Below are positions 43,463 to 50,463 of a stretch of DNA of 64,000 nt, in pieces. A model generated the notes under the pieces. That model did not search any database, was not told where the DNA came from, and was given only the letters and a program-made list of their open reading frames with translations. Source of the DNA: GCA-020356105 sp964347475 (GTDB lineage Bacteria; Pseudomonadota; Alphaproteobacteria; UBA8366; JADFVY01). Where the stretch lies: contig CAYFYY010000009.1 of the NCBI GenBank assembly GCA_964347475.1, positions 16,682 through 80,681 of the forward strand, read 5' to 3'. A program made the position numbers and the translations under genes. Each line of letters starts with the position of its first letter. Position 1 is the first letter of the stretch.

Positions 43463-44585
43463 ATGCGCGCGGAAGTCCAGGCCATCGCCGACAGCATCAA
43501 GCAGTCTCTGGAGCTGCTGAGGAGGCATCTTTGACTACGATGCTGCGATCCGCCGCCTCGACGAGCTGAACGCACTCTCCGAGGATCCCGATCTGTGGAG
43601 CGACACCGCGCGGGCACAGAAACTGATGCGCGAACGGACGCATCTGGACGCGGCGCTGAGCGCCTATCACGACATCGTCAAGGAGTTCGAGGACGCGGTC
43701 GGACTGATCGAGCTGGCGGAGGCCGAGGGTGATGACGATGTCCGGGCCGAAGGCGAGGCGGCACTCGCGGCCCTGGAGCCGAAAGTCGAGAAGCGCCGCA
43801 TCGAGAGCCTGCTTTCGGGCGAGGCCGACCATAACGACGCCTTTCTCGAGATCCATGCCGGTGCCGGCGGCACGGACGCCCAGGATTTTGCGGAAATGCT
43901 TGCACGGATGTATGTGCGCTGGGCCGAGGCGCATGGCTTCAAGGTGGAATGGATCGAGGAATCGGAAGGCGGCGAGGCCGGGATCAAGTCGGCCACTGTC
44001 AAGATCAGCGGCCACAACGCCTATGGTTGGCTGAAAACGGAAACCGGCACGCATCGCCTGGTTCGGATTTCGCCGTTCGGTGCGAAGCGGCGCGAAACCA
44101 GTTTCGTTGCCGTCGGCGTATACCCGGTGCTCGAAGACGATATCGACATCGAGATCGATGAAAAGGACTTGCGCATCGACGTCTATCGTGCGTCGGGGGC
44201 AGGCGGGCAGCACGTGAACCGGACCGAGTCAGCGGTCCGCATTACCCATATCCCGACCAACATCGTGGTGCAGTGTCAGAATGACCGCTCGCAGCACAAG
44301 AACCGGGCGACGGCCATGAAGATGCTGCAGGCAAGACTCTACGAGGCGGAACTGCGCAAGCGTGAAGAAGCGGCCCAGGCCGAGCACGATGCCAAGACCG
44401 ATATCGGTTGGGGCCACCAGATCCGCTCCTACGTGCTGCATCCCTACCAGATGGTCAAGGATCTGCGGACCAGTTTCGAGACAAGCGACACCCAGGCCGT
44501 CCTGGACGGCGATCTTGACGGATTCCTGCAGGCGGCGCTGGCCCAGCGTATCGCTGGCGGCGAAACCGCGGCGGCGGAGCACTAA
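43463..44585 (+). CDS. prfB: Peptide chain release factor 2, expressed through a programmed +1 frameshift
   Basis: Releases finished proteins at UGA and UAA. The gene starts at ATG 43463 and reads 23 codons to ...AGG AGG CAT CTT, then meets an in-frame TGA (43532-43534). A +1 slip at CTT lets translation continue from GAC at 43533 in the second frame to the stop at 44585, giving 373 residues. The downstream frame has the RF2 signature: SPFGAKRRETSF (stop-codon-reading SPF motif), GAGGQHVNRTES (catalytic GGQ, residues 247-249) and QCQNDRSQHKN. A caller that ignores the shift would begin at ATG 43626 and lose 54 residues. Autoregulated: low RF2 favours the frameshift. Confidence 0.97.
43520..43535 (+). 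promoter_or_regulatory. prfB programmed frameshift signal
   Basis: AGGAGG (43520-43525) three bases before CTT TGA C (43529-43535). The Shine-Dalgarno-like element pairs with 16S rRNA in the translating ribosome, CTT is the slippery codon, and TGA followed by C is a poorly terminating context. Same arrangement and spacing as in E. coli prfB. Confidence 0.97.
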
Positions 44586-44637
44586 CGGTCGTCCCCCGGT
44601 CGCTTGACCCCTGCTGCAATTCGAGCGGGGCCGCGCG

Positions 44638-45021
44638 TCACCGCCTGGCGGCGACCGCCTCCACCTCGATGCGGAAGCGCGGCTGCGCGAGCGCCGAGAC
44701 CACGATCATTGTCGAGGCCGCCTCGTGCCCGCACAAGTGCCGGTCGCGGACCTCGCGATACGTCGCAATGTCGCTACTGTCGGTCAGGTAGGTATTGACC
44801 CGCACAAGGTCGCCTGCGGCCATACCGGCCGCCTCCAGGATTGCCATCACATTGCGGAACGCCTGGTCGGCCTGCGCCGTGAAGTCGGCCGGGACCGTCC
44901 CGTCCGGGGCGACGCCAAGCTGGCCCGAAACGTAGAGGATGCGGGCGCCCGGCGCGACTTCCACCGCGTGCGCATAGGCGCTGAAGGGTGGGGCGACGGT
45001 ATCGGGTTTGTAGGACTTCAT
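44638..45021 (-). CDS. RidA family protein
   Basis: 127 residues, the canonical RidA size. Strand-turn LYVSGQLGVAPDGTV, the helical QADQAFRNVMAILEAAGM, VRVNTYLTDSSD, and a C-terminal FRIEVEAVAARR where the conserved R-x-E-x-E-x-x-A substrate-binding motif (RIEVEAVA) is present. Likely an active enamine/imine deaminase protecting PLP enzymes. Start 45021 (MKSYKPDT) chosen over 45081. Confidence 0.9.
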   Translation of the reverse strand: MKSYKPDTVAPPFSAYAHAVEVAPGARILYVSGQLGVAPDGTVPADFTAQADQAFRNVMAILEAAGMAAGDLVRVNTYLTDSSDIATYREVRDRHLCGHEAASTMIVVSALAQPRFRIEVEAVAARR

Positions 45022-45182
45022 CAGCGGGTTCCTCACCACGGGAATGAACGCAACCATGCGGCCGGTGTGCCGGCATCTCACGATAGTCTGATTTGCGAAC
45101 GTCGCAAACTTCTCCCAGGCTGGACCTTACGGACGGGGGTGTGCCCCGGCCCGGTCGGCAACGGAACGCGAGAGGAGACAAA

Positions 45183-45926
45183 GTGCTTAACGAACAGCAG
45201 GATCGTTGGTGCAGGGAACACGACTGGGACTTTTCAGAGCTCAACGCGCTGTTCCTCAACTGTACGCTGAAACCGACACCCGAGTTGTCGCACACGGACG
45301 GTCTGGTGGAGATTTCCAGGGCAATCATGGAACGGAACGGCGTGTCGACAGAAACGCTGCGCCCGGTGGACCACGATATCGCCAGTGGTATCTATCCGGA
45401 CATGACCGAGCACGGTTGGACGACCGACGAATGGCCCCAGGTCTTCAAGAAGGTCCAGGCGGCGGACATCGTCGTGGTAACGACGCCGATCTGGCTGGGC
45501 GACAAGTCGTCGGTCTGTACGCGGACCATCGAGCGGATGTATGCGATGTCCGGCGAGCTGAACGACCAGGGCCAGTACATCTATTACGGCAAGGTCGGCG
45601 GGTGTCTCGTGACCGGCAACGAAGACGGCGCCAAGCACTGCGCCATGAACATTTTGTACTCCTTGCAGCATTTGGGGTTTGTCGTCCCGCCGCAGGCCGA
45701 CGCAGCGTGGGTGGGCGAGGCCGGACCGGGCCCCTCTTACCGCGACGAGGGGTCGGGCGGCCCCGAAAACGATTTCACGAACCGAAACACGACCTTCATG
45801 ACCTGGAATCTCCTCCACTTCGCGCGGATATTGAGTCAGGAGGGCGGTGTGCCCGCCCACGGCAATCAGCGGAGCGCGTGGGACGCCGGCTGCCGTTCGG
45901 ATTACGCCAACCCGGACTACCGGTGA
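45183..45926 (+). CDS. Flavodoxin-like NAD(P)H-dependent oxidoreductase
   Basis: 247 residues with an FMN_red-type flavodoxin fold: ALFLNCTLKPTPELSHTDGL (phosphate-binding loop), QAADIVVVTTPIWLGDKSSV (FMN loop with PxWxG-like sequence), GKVGGCLVTGNEDGAKHC. Expected to bind FMN and reduce quinones or other electron acceptors. GTG start 45183 with AGGAG seven bases upstream. The N-terminal ~17 residues (EQQDRWCREHDWDFSE) precede the core. It is divergent from the RidA gene with 161 bases between. Confidence 0.85.
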   Translation: MLNEQQDRWCREHDWDFSELNALFLNCTLKPTPELSHTDGLVEISRAIMERNGVSTETLRPVDHDIASGIYPDMTEHGWTTDEWPQVFKKVQAADIVVVTTPIWLGDKSSVCTRTIERMYAMSGELNDQGQYIYYGKVGGCLVTGNEDGAKHCAMNILYSLQHLGFVVPPQADAAWVGEAGPGPSYRDEGSGGPENDFTNRNTTFMTWNLLHFARILSQEGGVPAHGNQRSAWDAGCRSDYANPDYR

Positions 45927-45944
45927 ACGGCGCTTTCGGTTTCG

Positions 45945-46745
45945 CTACGCCGACGCGATCGGTTCGTAATATGCGGCGGGCAGCCCGGCGGCGTCGCGGC
46001 TGGCACGGTTGAAGGGGCGCTTCAGCGTGCCCCTGAATCGCCGACATACGAGGTCCGCATACGTGCTGGCGGGCGGCAGGCCCCGCCGTTCGCAGACATA
46101 CCGGAACCAGCAGACCCCGGCGGCGACGTGCCGAATCTCATCGTCGTGGATCACTTGCAGGAGGTCGGCGGACCGGTCATCGCCGACGGCACGCAGGCGG
46201 GCAATCATGCCCGGGGTCACATCCAGACCGCGCGCCTTCAGGACCAGCGGCACAACGGCGAGGCGGGCGAGCAGATCGTCCGCGGTGTCCATGGCTGCCT
46301 GCCACAGCCCGTCATGGGCGGCCAGATCGCCGTAGGATGCCTCGAGTTCGGCCAGCCGTTCCGCCAGCATGCAGTAATGGCGGGCCTCGTCGTCGCCCAC
46401 CGCGACCCAGTCGTCGAAGAAGGCGCGCGGCAGATTCGCCGCGGAGAAGCGGGCAATGAGGTCGAACGCCAGGTCGATCGCGTTAAGCTCGATATGTGCC
46501 AGGGCGTGCAGCAGGGCGACGCGGCCGCCGATATCCGATGTGATGCGCCGGCGCGGTACCTCCCGCGGAGGCCGCAAGAGCGGCGTTGGAGGGCGCGCGG
46601 GCCGGCGCGGGGGTGCGGCGATGTCGACCCGGCCGATCGAACCGTCCCGCCAGGCCCGCGCCGTCATGCGCGCCGCGGCCGCCTTGGCCGCCGGGTCGGA
46701 CGTATTGAGAACCGCAACGGCGGCCTGGGAGAGTGTGCGCTCCAT
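45945..46745 (-). CDS. DUF455 ferritin-like protein
   Basis: 266 residues of the COG2833 family. The core has ferritin-like helices with ExxH pairs: LLHALAHIELNAIDLAFDLI, GDDEARHYCMLAERLAELE and IHDDEIRHVAAGVCWFRYVC, i.e. the E...ExxH...E...ExxH di-iron pattern. Some homologues are associated with tRNA-modifying or hydroxylase activity, but the function of this group is not established. Start 46745 (MERTLSQ). Convergent with the flavodoxin-like gene (18-base gap). Confidence 0.88.
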   Translation of the reverse strand: MERTLSQAAVAVLNTSDPAAKAAAARMTARAWRDGSIGRVDIAAPPRRPARPPTPLLRPPREVPRRRITSDIGGRVALLHALAHIELNAIDLAFDLIARFSAANLPRAFFDDWVAVGDDEARHYCMLAERLAELEASYGDLAAHDGLWQAAMDTADDLLARLAVVPLVLKARGLDVTPGMIARLRAVGDDRSADLLQVIHDDEIRHVAAGVCWFRYVCERRGLPPASTYADLVCRRFRGTLKRPFNRASRDAAGLPAAYYEPIASA

Positions 46746-46909
46746 GGCCGTCAGTCTCCCGTTCGACGCGACGTTCTTCAAGGCCCCTCGATGGCAGGCA
46801 GCGGCCATCGCGCCGCCGAACCGATGGAACGAGCCCATGCGTTAGGGTTTTCCGCGGGTTTCAGGGGCATGCGGGAAGCAACCCGAAGGTCCGGGGCTGC
46901 GCCATCCGC

Positions 46910-48019
46910 TCAGATGATCTCGTCTTCGTCGAACAACGGGTCCTCGAGGATCTCGGTCTCGAGCTGCTCGATGCTCCGTTGCGCCGTCTTCAGACGGGTC
47001 GGCTCCGCGATGTGATACAGGGCGTCGCCGCGATTGACGACCGGCATGTTCGCCATGCCGATGATGATCCCGGCCTTGCGGGCCTCGACGGGAGACTCCG
47101 CCTCGCCCATGGGATCGGCGACGTAGCCGATGATATCGCCGACGTCGACCCGGCCACCGAGTTTCCGCAAGGAACGGACGATACCGCCCTGCGGCGCGCG
47201 CACCCAGTAGGTCGAGGCGGAACGGACCGGTGCGACCCGGCTCGGTTCGGCCTTCGCACTCTTGATCATGCCAAGATGGCGCATGACGCGGAGAATTCCC
47301 TTCACCCCGATGCGCACCGCCACTTCATCGAACCGCAACGCTTCGCCCGCTTCGTAGAGCAGGACGTCCACGCCCGCCTCCTTGGCGGCACGGCGCAGCG
47401 ATCCGTCCCGCAGCGGCGCCGTGATTATAGCCGGAGGATTGAACGTTTCCGCCAGCTCCATGGCCCGTGGCTGGTCTAGACTGACCCGAATCTGCGGCAG
47501 GTTGCAGCGGTGGATGGCGGCGGAATGGATGTCGATACCGAAGTCGCTGCGCTGGACGATCTCCTTGAGGAAGACGTGTGCCAGCTGGCCGGCGAGCGAA
47601 CCGTTCTGGCTGCCGGGAAACGACCGGTTGAGATCCCGCCGGTCCGGCAGGTACCGATTGTGGGCGATCAGGCCGAACACGTTGACAACGGGGACGCACA
47701 ATAGCGTGCCGCGGGTCTTTTTGATCGTCGACAGCCTGAGGAGCCGGCGGATGATCTCGATGCCGATGATTTCGTCGCCGTGCACGGCCGCGCTGACGAA
47801 CAGGGTCGGCCCGTCGCGGCGGCCATGCACGACGTGGATCGGCAGGGCCATCGGCGTGTGAGTCGACAGCAGGCTGATCGGCAGGTCGACCGTCGCCCGG
47901 CCGCCCGCGGGAACCACCTCGGCGGCGATTTCGAAGCCGGGACGGGCCGGCTTTGGGCGCCGTTGCGATCGAACCGGGCTAGCCGCGTCCACGGGTTTTG
48001 GTCTTTCCTGGTTTGGCAT
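46910..48019 (-). CDS. Succinylglutamate desuccinylase/aspartoacylase (AstE/AspA) family protein
   Basis: 369 residues. M14-like zinc hydrolase with VSAAVHGDEIIGIEIIRR (His and Glu ligands, ~residues 83-86), RDLNRSFPGSQ (substrate Asn-Arg pair) and FGIDIHSAAIHR (third His), plus the later Glu region YEAGEALRFD. The C-terminal ~80 residues form a barrel-sandwich-like cap (APQGGIVRSLRKLGGRVDVGDIIGYV). The family removes acyl groups or Glu from small molecules. It overlaps the end of rimK by 41 bases, so it is likely part of the same pathway, for instance trimming glutamate tails; that role is inference. Confidence 0.88.
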   Translation of the reverse strand: MPNQERPKPVDAASPVRSQRRPKPARPGFEIAAEVVPAGGRATVDLPISLLSTHTPMALPIHVVHGRRDGPTLFVSAAVHGDEIIGIEIIRRLLRLSTIKKTRGTLLCVPVVNVFGLIAHNRYLPDRRDLNRSFPGSQNGSLAGQLAHVFLKEIVQRSDFGIDIHSAAIHRCNLPQIRVSLDQPRAMELAETFNPPAIITAPLRDGSLRRAAKEAGVDVLLYEAGEALRFDEVAVRIGVKGILRVMRHLGMIKSAKAEPSRVAPVRSASTYWVRAPQGGIVRSLRKLGGRVDVGDIIGYVADPMGEAESPVEARKAGIIIGMANMPVVNRGDALYHIAEPTRLKTAQRSIEQLETEILEDPLFDEDEII

Positions 48020-48884
48020 TCTTCTCGAGAAATTCGATGATCTTGCCCGCAACATCGATGCCGGTGGCGTTCTCGACGCCTTCCAGTCCCGGCGACGAGT
48101 TGACCTCCATGATCACCGGGCCGTGATTGGAGCGTAGCATATCCACGCCGCACACGTTCAGTCCCATGACCTTGGCAGCGCGGATCGCGGTCGATCGTTC
48201 CTCCGGCGTGATCTTGATCGTCGACGCGCTGCCGCCCCGGTGCAGGTTGGAACGGAACTCGCCCTCGGCGCCCGTGCGCTCCATCGCCGCGACGACGCGT
48301 TCGCCAACCACGAGGGCGCGGATATCGGTGCTGCCGGCCTCCTTGATGAATTCCTGGACCAGGATGTTCACGTTGGCGCCGCGGAACGCCTCGATCACGG
48401 AGCGTGCCGACTTGGGGGTCTCGCCCAGCACCACGCCGATTCCCTGCGTGCCCTCCAGGAGCTTGATGACGACCGGAGCACCGCCAGCGATCTCGAGCAC
48501 CTCGTCGGTCTGCTTCGGGTCGCTCGCAAAGGCGGTGACCGGTAGCCCGAGGCCGGCGCGCGCCAGCAGCTGCAGTGACCGCAGCTTGTCGCGGGACCGG
48601 CCGATCGCCACCGATTCATTGAGGGGATAGACGCCCATCATTTCGAACTGACGCAGCACCGCGAGGCCATAGAACGTGACCGAAGCGCCGATGCGCGGAA
48701 TGATCGCCTGGTAGTCCCGCAGCGGCTCGCCCTTGTACAGCACCTCCGGACGGTGCGAGGTGATGTTCATGTAACATTGCAGCGTGTTCACGATCCTCAC
48801 CTCGTGGCCGCGGTCGTGCGCGGCCTCGACAAGTCGCTGGTGCGAATAGAGTTTCGGATTTCGTGCGAGCATCAGGATCTTCAT
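47979..48884 (-). CDS. rimK: RimK-family alpha-L-glutamate ligase
   Basis: 301 residues, ATP-grasp fold. Landmarks: MKILMLARNPKLYSHQRL, IIPRIGASVTFYG, ESVAIGRSRDKLRSLQLL, VVIKLLEGTQGIGVVLGET (ATP loop), ILVQEFIKEAGSTDIRALVVG and GPVIMEVNSSPGLEGVE (metal-binding Glu/Asn). RimK adds glutamate residues to the C-terminus of ribosomal protein S6, altering translation. In Pseudomonas it is controlled by RimA and the protease RimB. Here a RimB-like protease gene precedes it with a 4-base overlap, supporting the same module. Ends in a basic KPGKTKTRGRG tail. Confidence 0.95.
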   Translation of the reverse strand: MKILMLARNPKLYSHQRLVEAAHDRGHEVRIVNTLQCYMNITSHRPEVLYKGEPLRDYQAIIPRIGASVTFYGLAVLRQFEMMGVYPLNESVAIGRSRDKLRSLQLLARAGLGLPVTAFASDPKQTDEVLEIAGGAPVVIKLLEGTQGIGVVLGETPKSARSVIEAFRGANVNILVQEFIKEAGSTDIRALVVGERVVAAMERTGAEGEFRSNLHRGGSASTIKITPEERSTAIRAAKVMGLNVCGVDMLRSNHGPVIMEVNSSPGLEGVENATGIDVAGKIIEFLEKNAKPGKTKTRGRG

Positions 48885-49441
48885 ATACGGCGTTCCTTTT
48901 CCTGGAGTTGCGGAGACCTTCCCACTGTTGCGCCCTTCAGCACTTTTTCAAGTTTCCGGCCGCGATAGGATGTCGACGGATCGACAACGAAATGGCCGCG
49001 CACGGAGGCCCGACCGAGAAGCATGCGGAATCCCATCTGGTCGCGATTGGTCAGTGTAACCTCGATCGGCCAGGTCTGCGCACCCAGCGTGATCTCGGTA
49101 ACGATCACCCAGCGGTTTTCCAGGTGACCGCCCGAGTTGCGGACCGCTTTCACGCCGGCCAGCCGTGCTTCGCACCTCGTCCGCGTGCGATTTTCCCGCT
49201 GTACGGGATGCACCTCGAACCGGACCCATGACGCGCCGTCGCGTTCGAACCGCTGGACGTGCCAGGCGTGCAACGCCGCGGTGCGGGCGCCCGTATCGAC
49301 CTTGGCTTTGATCCGTTCGATGCCGAGGGCCGGCAGAGCCACCCATTCGCGCCAGCCGATGGTCGGCTTGTCCTTGCTGACGCGGCGGCGGCGGCGCTTC
49401 GGCGCGGCTGCTGCGCCTGCAGGGACCCGTGTTTTTTTCAT
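48881..49441 (-). CDS. RimB-like retropepsin-type protease (PF05618, annotated ATP-dependent zinc protease)
   Basis: 186 residues. After a basic N-terminal stretch (~1-30) comes TIGWREWVALPALGIERIKAKVDTGARTAALHA. The VDTGARTAAL motif resembles the DTGA active site of retropepsin-like aspartic proteases. Further on, NRDQMGFRMLLGRASVRG is a conserved family motif. In Pseudomonas fluorescens the RimB protein of this family counteracts RimK-made glutamate tails on S6. Start 49441. Ends with ATGA overlap into rimK. Confidence 0.9.
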   Translation of the reverse strand: MKKTRVPAGAAAAPKRRRRRVSKDKPTIGWREWVALPALGIERIKAKVDTGARTAALHAWHVQRFERDGASWVRFEVHPVQRENRTRTRCEARLAGVKAVRNSGGHLENRWVIVTEITLGAQTWPIEVTLTNRDQMGFRMLLGRASVRGHFVVDPSTSYRGRKLEKVLKGATVGRSPQLQEKERRI

Positions 49442-49451
49442 GTCCAGGCGG

Positions 49452-49754
49452 CTAGGCTGTATGTTCGAGAACGGCGTCGTTGACCCGGCGGTAACTGGCA
49501 AATGTGCGCTGGTTCAGGACGACGAAGTAGGTTTCCATATCGACCAGGACGTAACCGCGTTCGTACAGCGCGCGCGCAACCGCCGCGATGGTTTGCGGAT
49601 AGACGCGGCGCTGACCGGTCAGGCGACGCAGATGCTTCATCGATAGACGATACCGGCCGCGCCCCTTGCCGGCAAACGCGGTCTCGTAAAGCTCTTCGAG
49701 GCGCCGGGCGAGCCCCTCGATTGCATCCGGCTGGATGTTATCGATCGCAATCAT
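49452..49754 (-). CDS. Small conserved-looking protein at the head of the rim unit
   Basis: 100 residues, MIAIDNIQPDAIEGLARRLE..., with a region YRLSMKHLRRLTGQRRVYP-QTIAAVARALYERGYVLVD that could be a helix-turn-helix-like fold, and an ending NQRTFASYRRVNDAVLEH. Its stop is 10 bases before the protease start, so it is probably the first gene of a four-gene unit. The AT-rich region just upstream carries two inverted repeats. Could be a regulator of the unit; family not recognised. A TTG start nine bases upstream is possible. Confidence 0.72.
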   Translation of the reverse strand: MIAIDNIQPDAIEGLARRLEELYETAFAGKGRGRYRLSMKHLRRLTGQRRVYPQTIAAVARALYERGYVLVDMETYFVVLNQRTFASYRRVNDAVLEHTA

Positions 49755-49763
49755 GGGCGCCAA

Positions 49764-49799
49764 ATAGGAAAAAATTTATCCTATGTCAAAAAATTTTTT
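49764..49799 (-). promoter_or_regulatory. Inverted repeats upstream of the rim unit
   Basis: An ATAGGA / TCCTAT inverted repeat (49764-49784) and next to it a perfect 12-bp AAAAAATTTTTT palindrome (49788-49799), within the AT-rich 151-base space between the small protein gene and bcp. They begin 10 bases upstream of the small protein's start. Likely promoter/operator region; identity of the binding protein is not known. Confidence 0.4.
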
Positions 49800-49905
49800 A
49801 TATTATTGCCCGGGGGGCACAAACTGGACCACCGCCGGAACGACCCTGGCGGCTTGCGGCTGGCGGATGCAAGGCAAGCCGTAAAGCTCCCGATGTGCCG
49901 TGTTC

Positions 49906-50370
49906 TCAGAGTGTCTTTACCGCGGCCATGACTTCGTCGACATGGCCGGGAACCTTGACCTTCCGCCAGACACGGGCGATGCGGCCGGCACCGTCGATCA
50001 GGAAGGTCGACCGCTCGATGCCCATATATTTGCGGCCGTACATCGATTTTTCGACCCACACGCCGTAGGCTTCGCAGAGCCTGCCATCCTCGTCCGACAC
50101 GAGCGGGAAGTTGAGGTCGTACTTCGCCTTGAACTTGTCGTGCCTGGCGACGCTGTCCTTGGAAACCCCGACCACCGCTGCACCCGCTTTCTTGAAAGCC
50201 GACAGCGCGTCGCGGAAGCCCATGGCCTCCTTGGTGCACCCGGATGTGTCGTCCTTGGGGTAGAAGTACAGCACAAGGGGCTTGCCCTTGAAGGACGACA
50301 GCGAAATTTCCCCGCCACCATCGGTCGGAAGTTTGAAATCCGGAGCCTTGTCGCCGGCTTTGACGGGCAT
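49906..50370 (-). CDS. bcp: Thioredoxin-dependent thiol peroxidase (Bcp/PrxQ-type)
   Basis: 154 residues. Reduces peroxides. PLVLYFYPKDDTSGCTKEAM holds the peroxidatic Cys (Cys45) in the usual site. The resolving Cys five residues later in many Bcp proteins is replaced by Met (EAMGFRD); another Cys occurs at RLCEAYGVW (~98) and could resolve, as in atypical or 1-Cys Bcp. The signature KSMYGRKYMGIERSTFLID is complete. Start 50370 is preceded by AGGAG. Confidence 0.94.
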   Translation of the reverse strand: MPVKAGDKAPDFKLPTDGGGEISLSSFKGKPLVLYFYPKDDTSGCTKEAMGFRDALSAFKKAGAAVVGVSKDSVARHDKFKAKYDLNFPLVSDEDGRLCEAYGVWVEKSMYGRKYMGIERSTFLIDGAGRIARVWRKVKVPGHVDEVMAAVKTL

Positions 50371-50463
50371 TTTCGTACTCTCCTGTGTTTCGCCTGTTTC
50401 TTGGGTTCGAGGTCAAGCCACCGATATACGGCAAGCGGGTCGAAGATCAAACCTGCAAGCCGG

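Noticed and set aside
43626..44585. prfB as a 319-residue gene starting at ATG 43626
   Set aside because: The upstream +1-frame sequence is clearly coding RF2 and connects through the CTT TGA C site to a leader with its own start.
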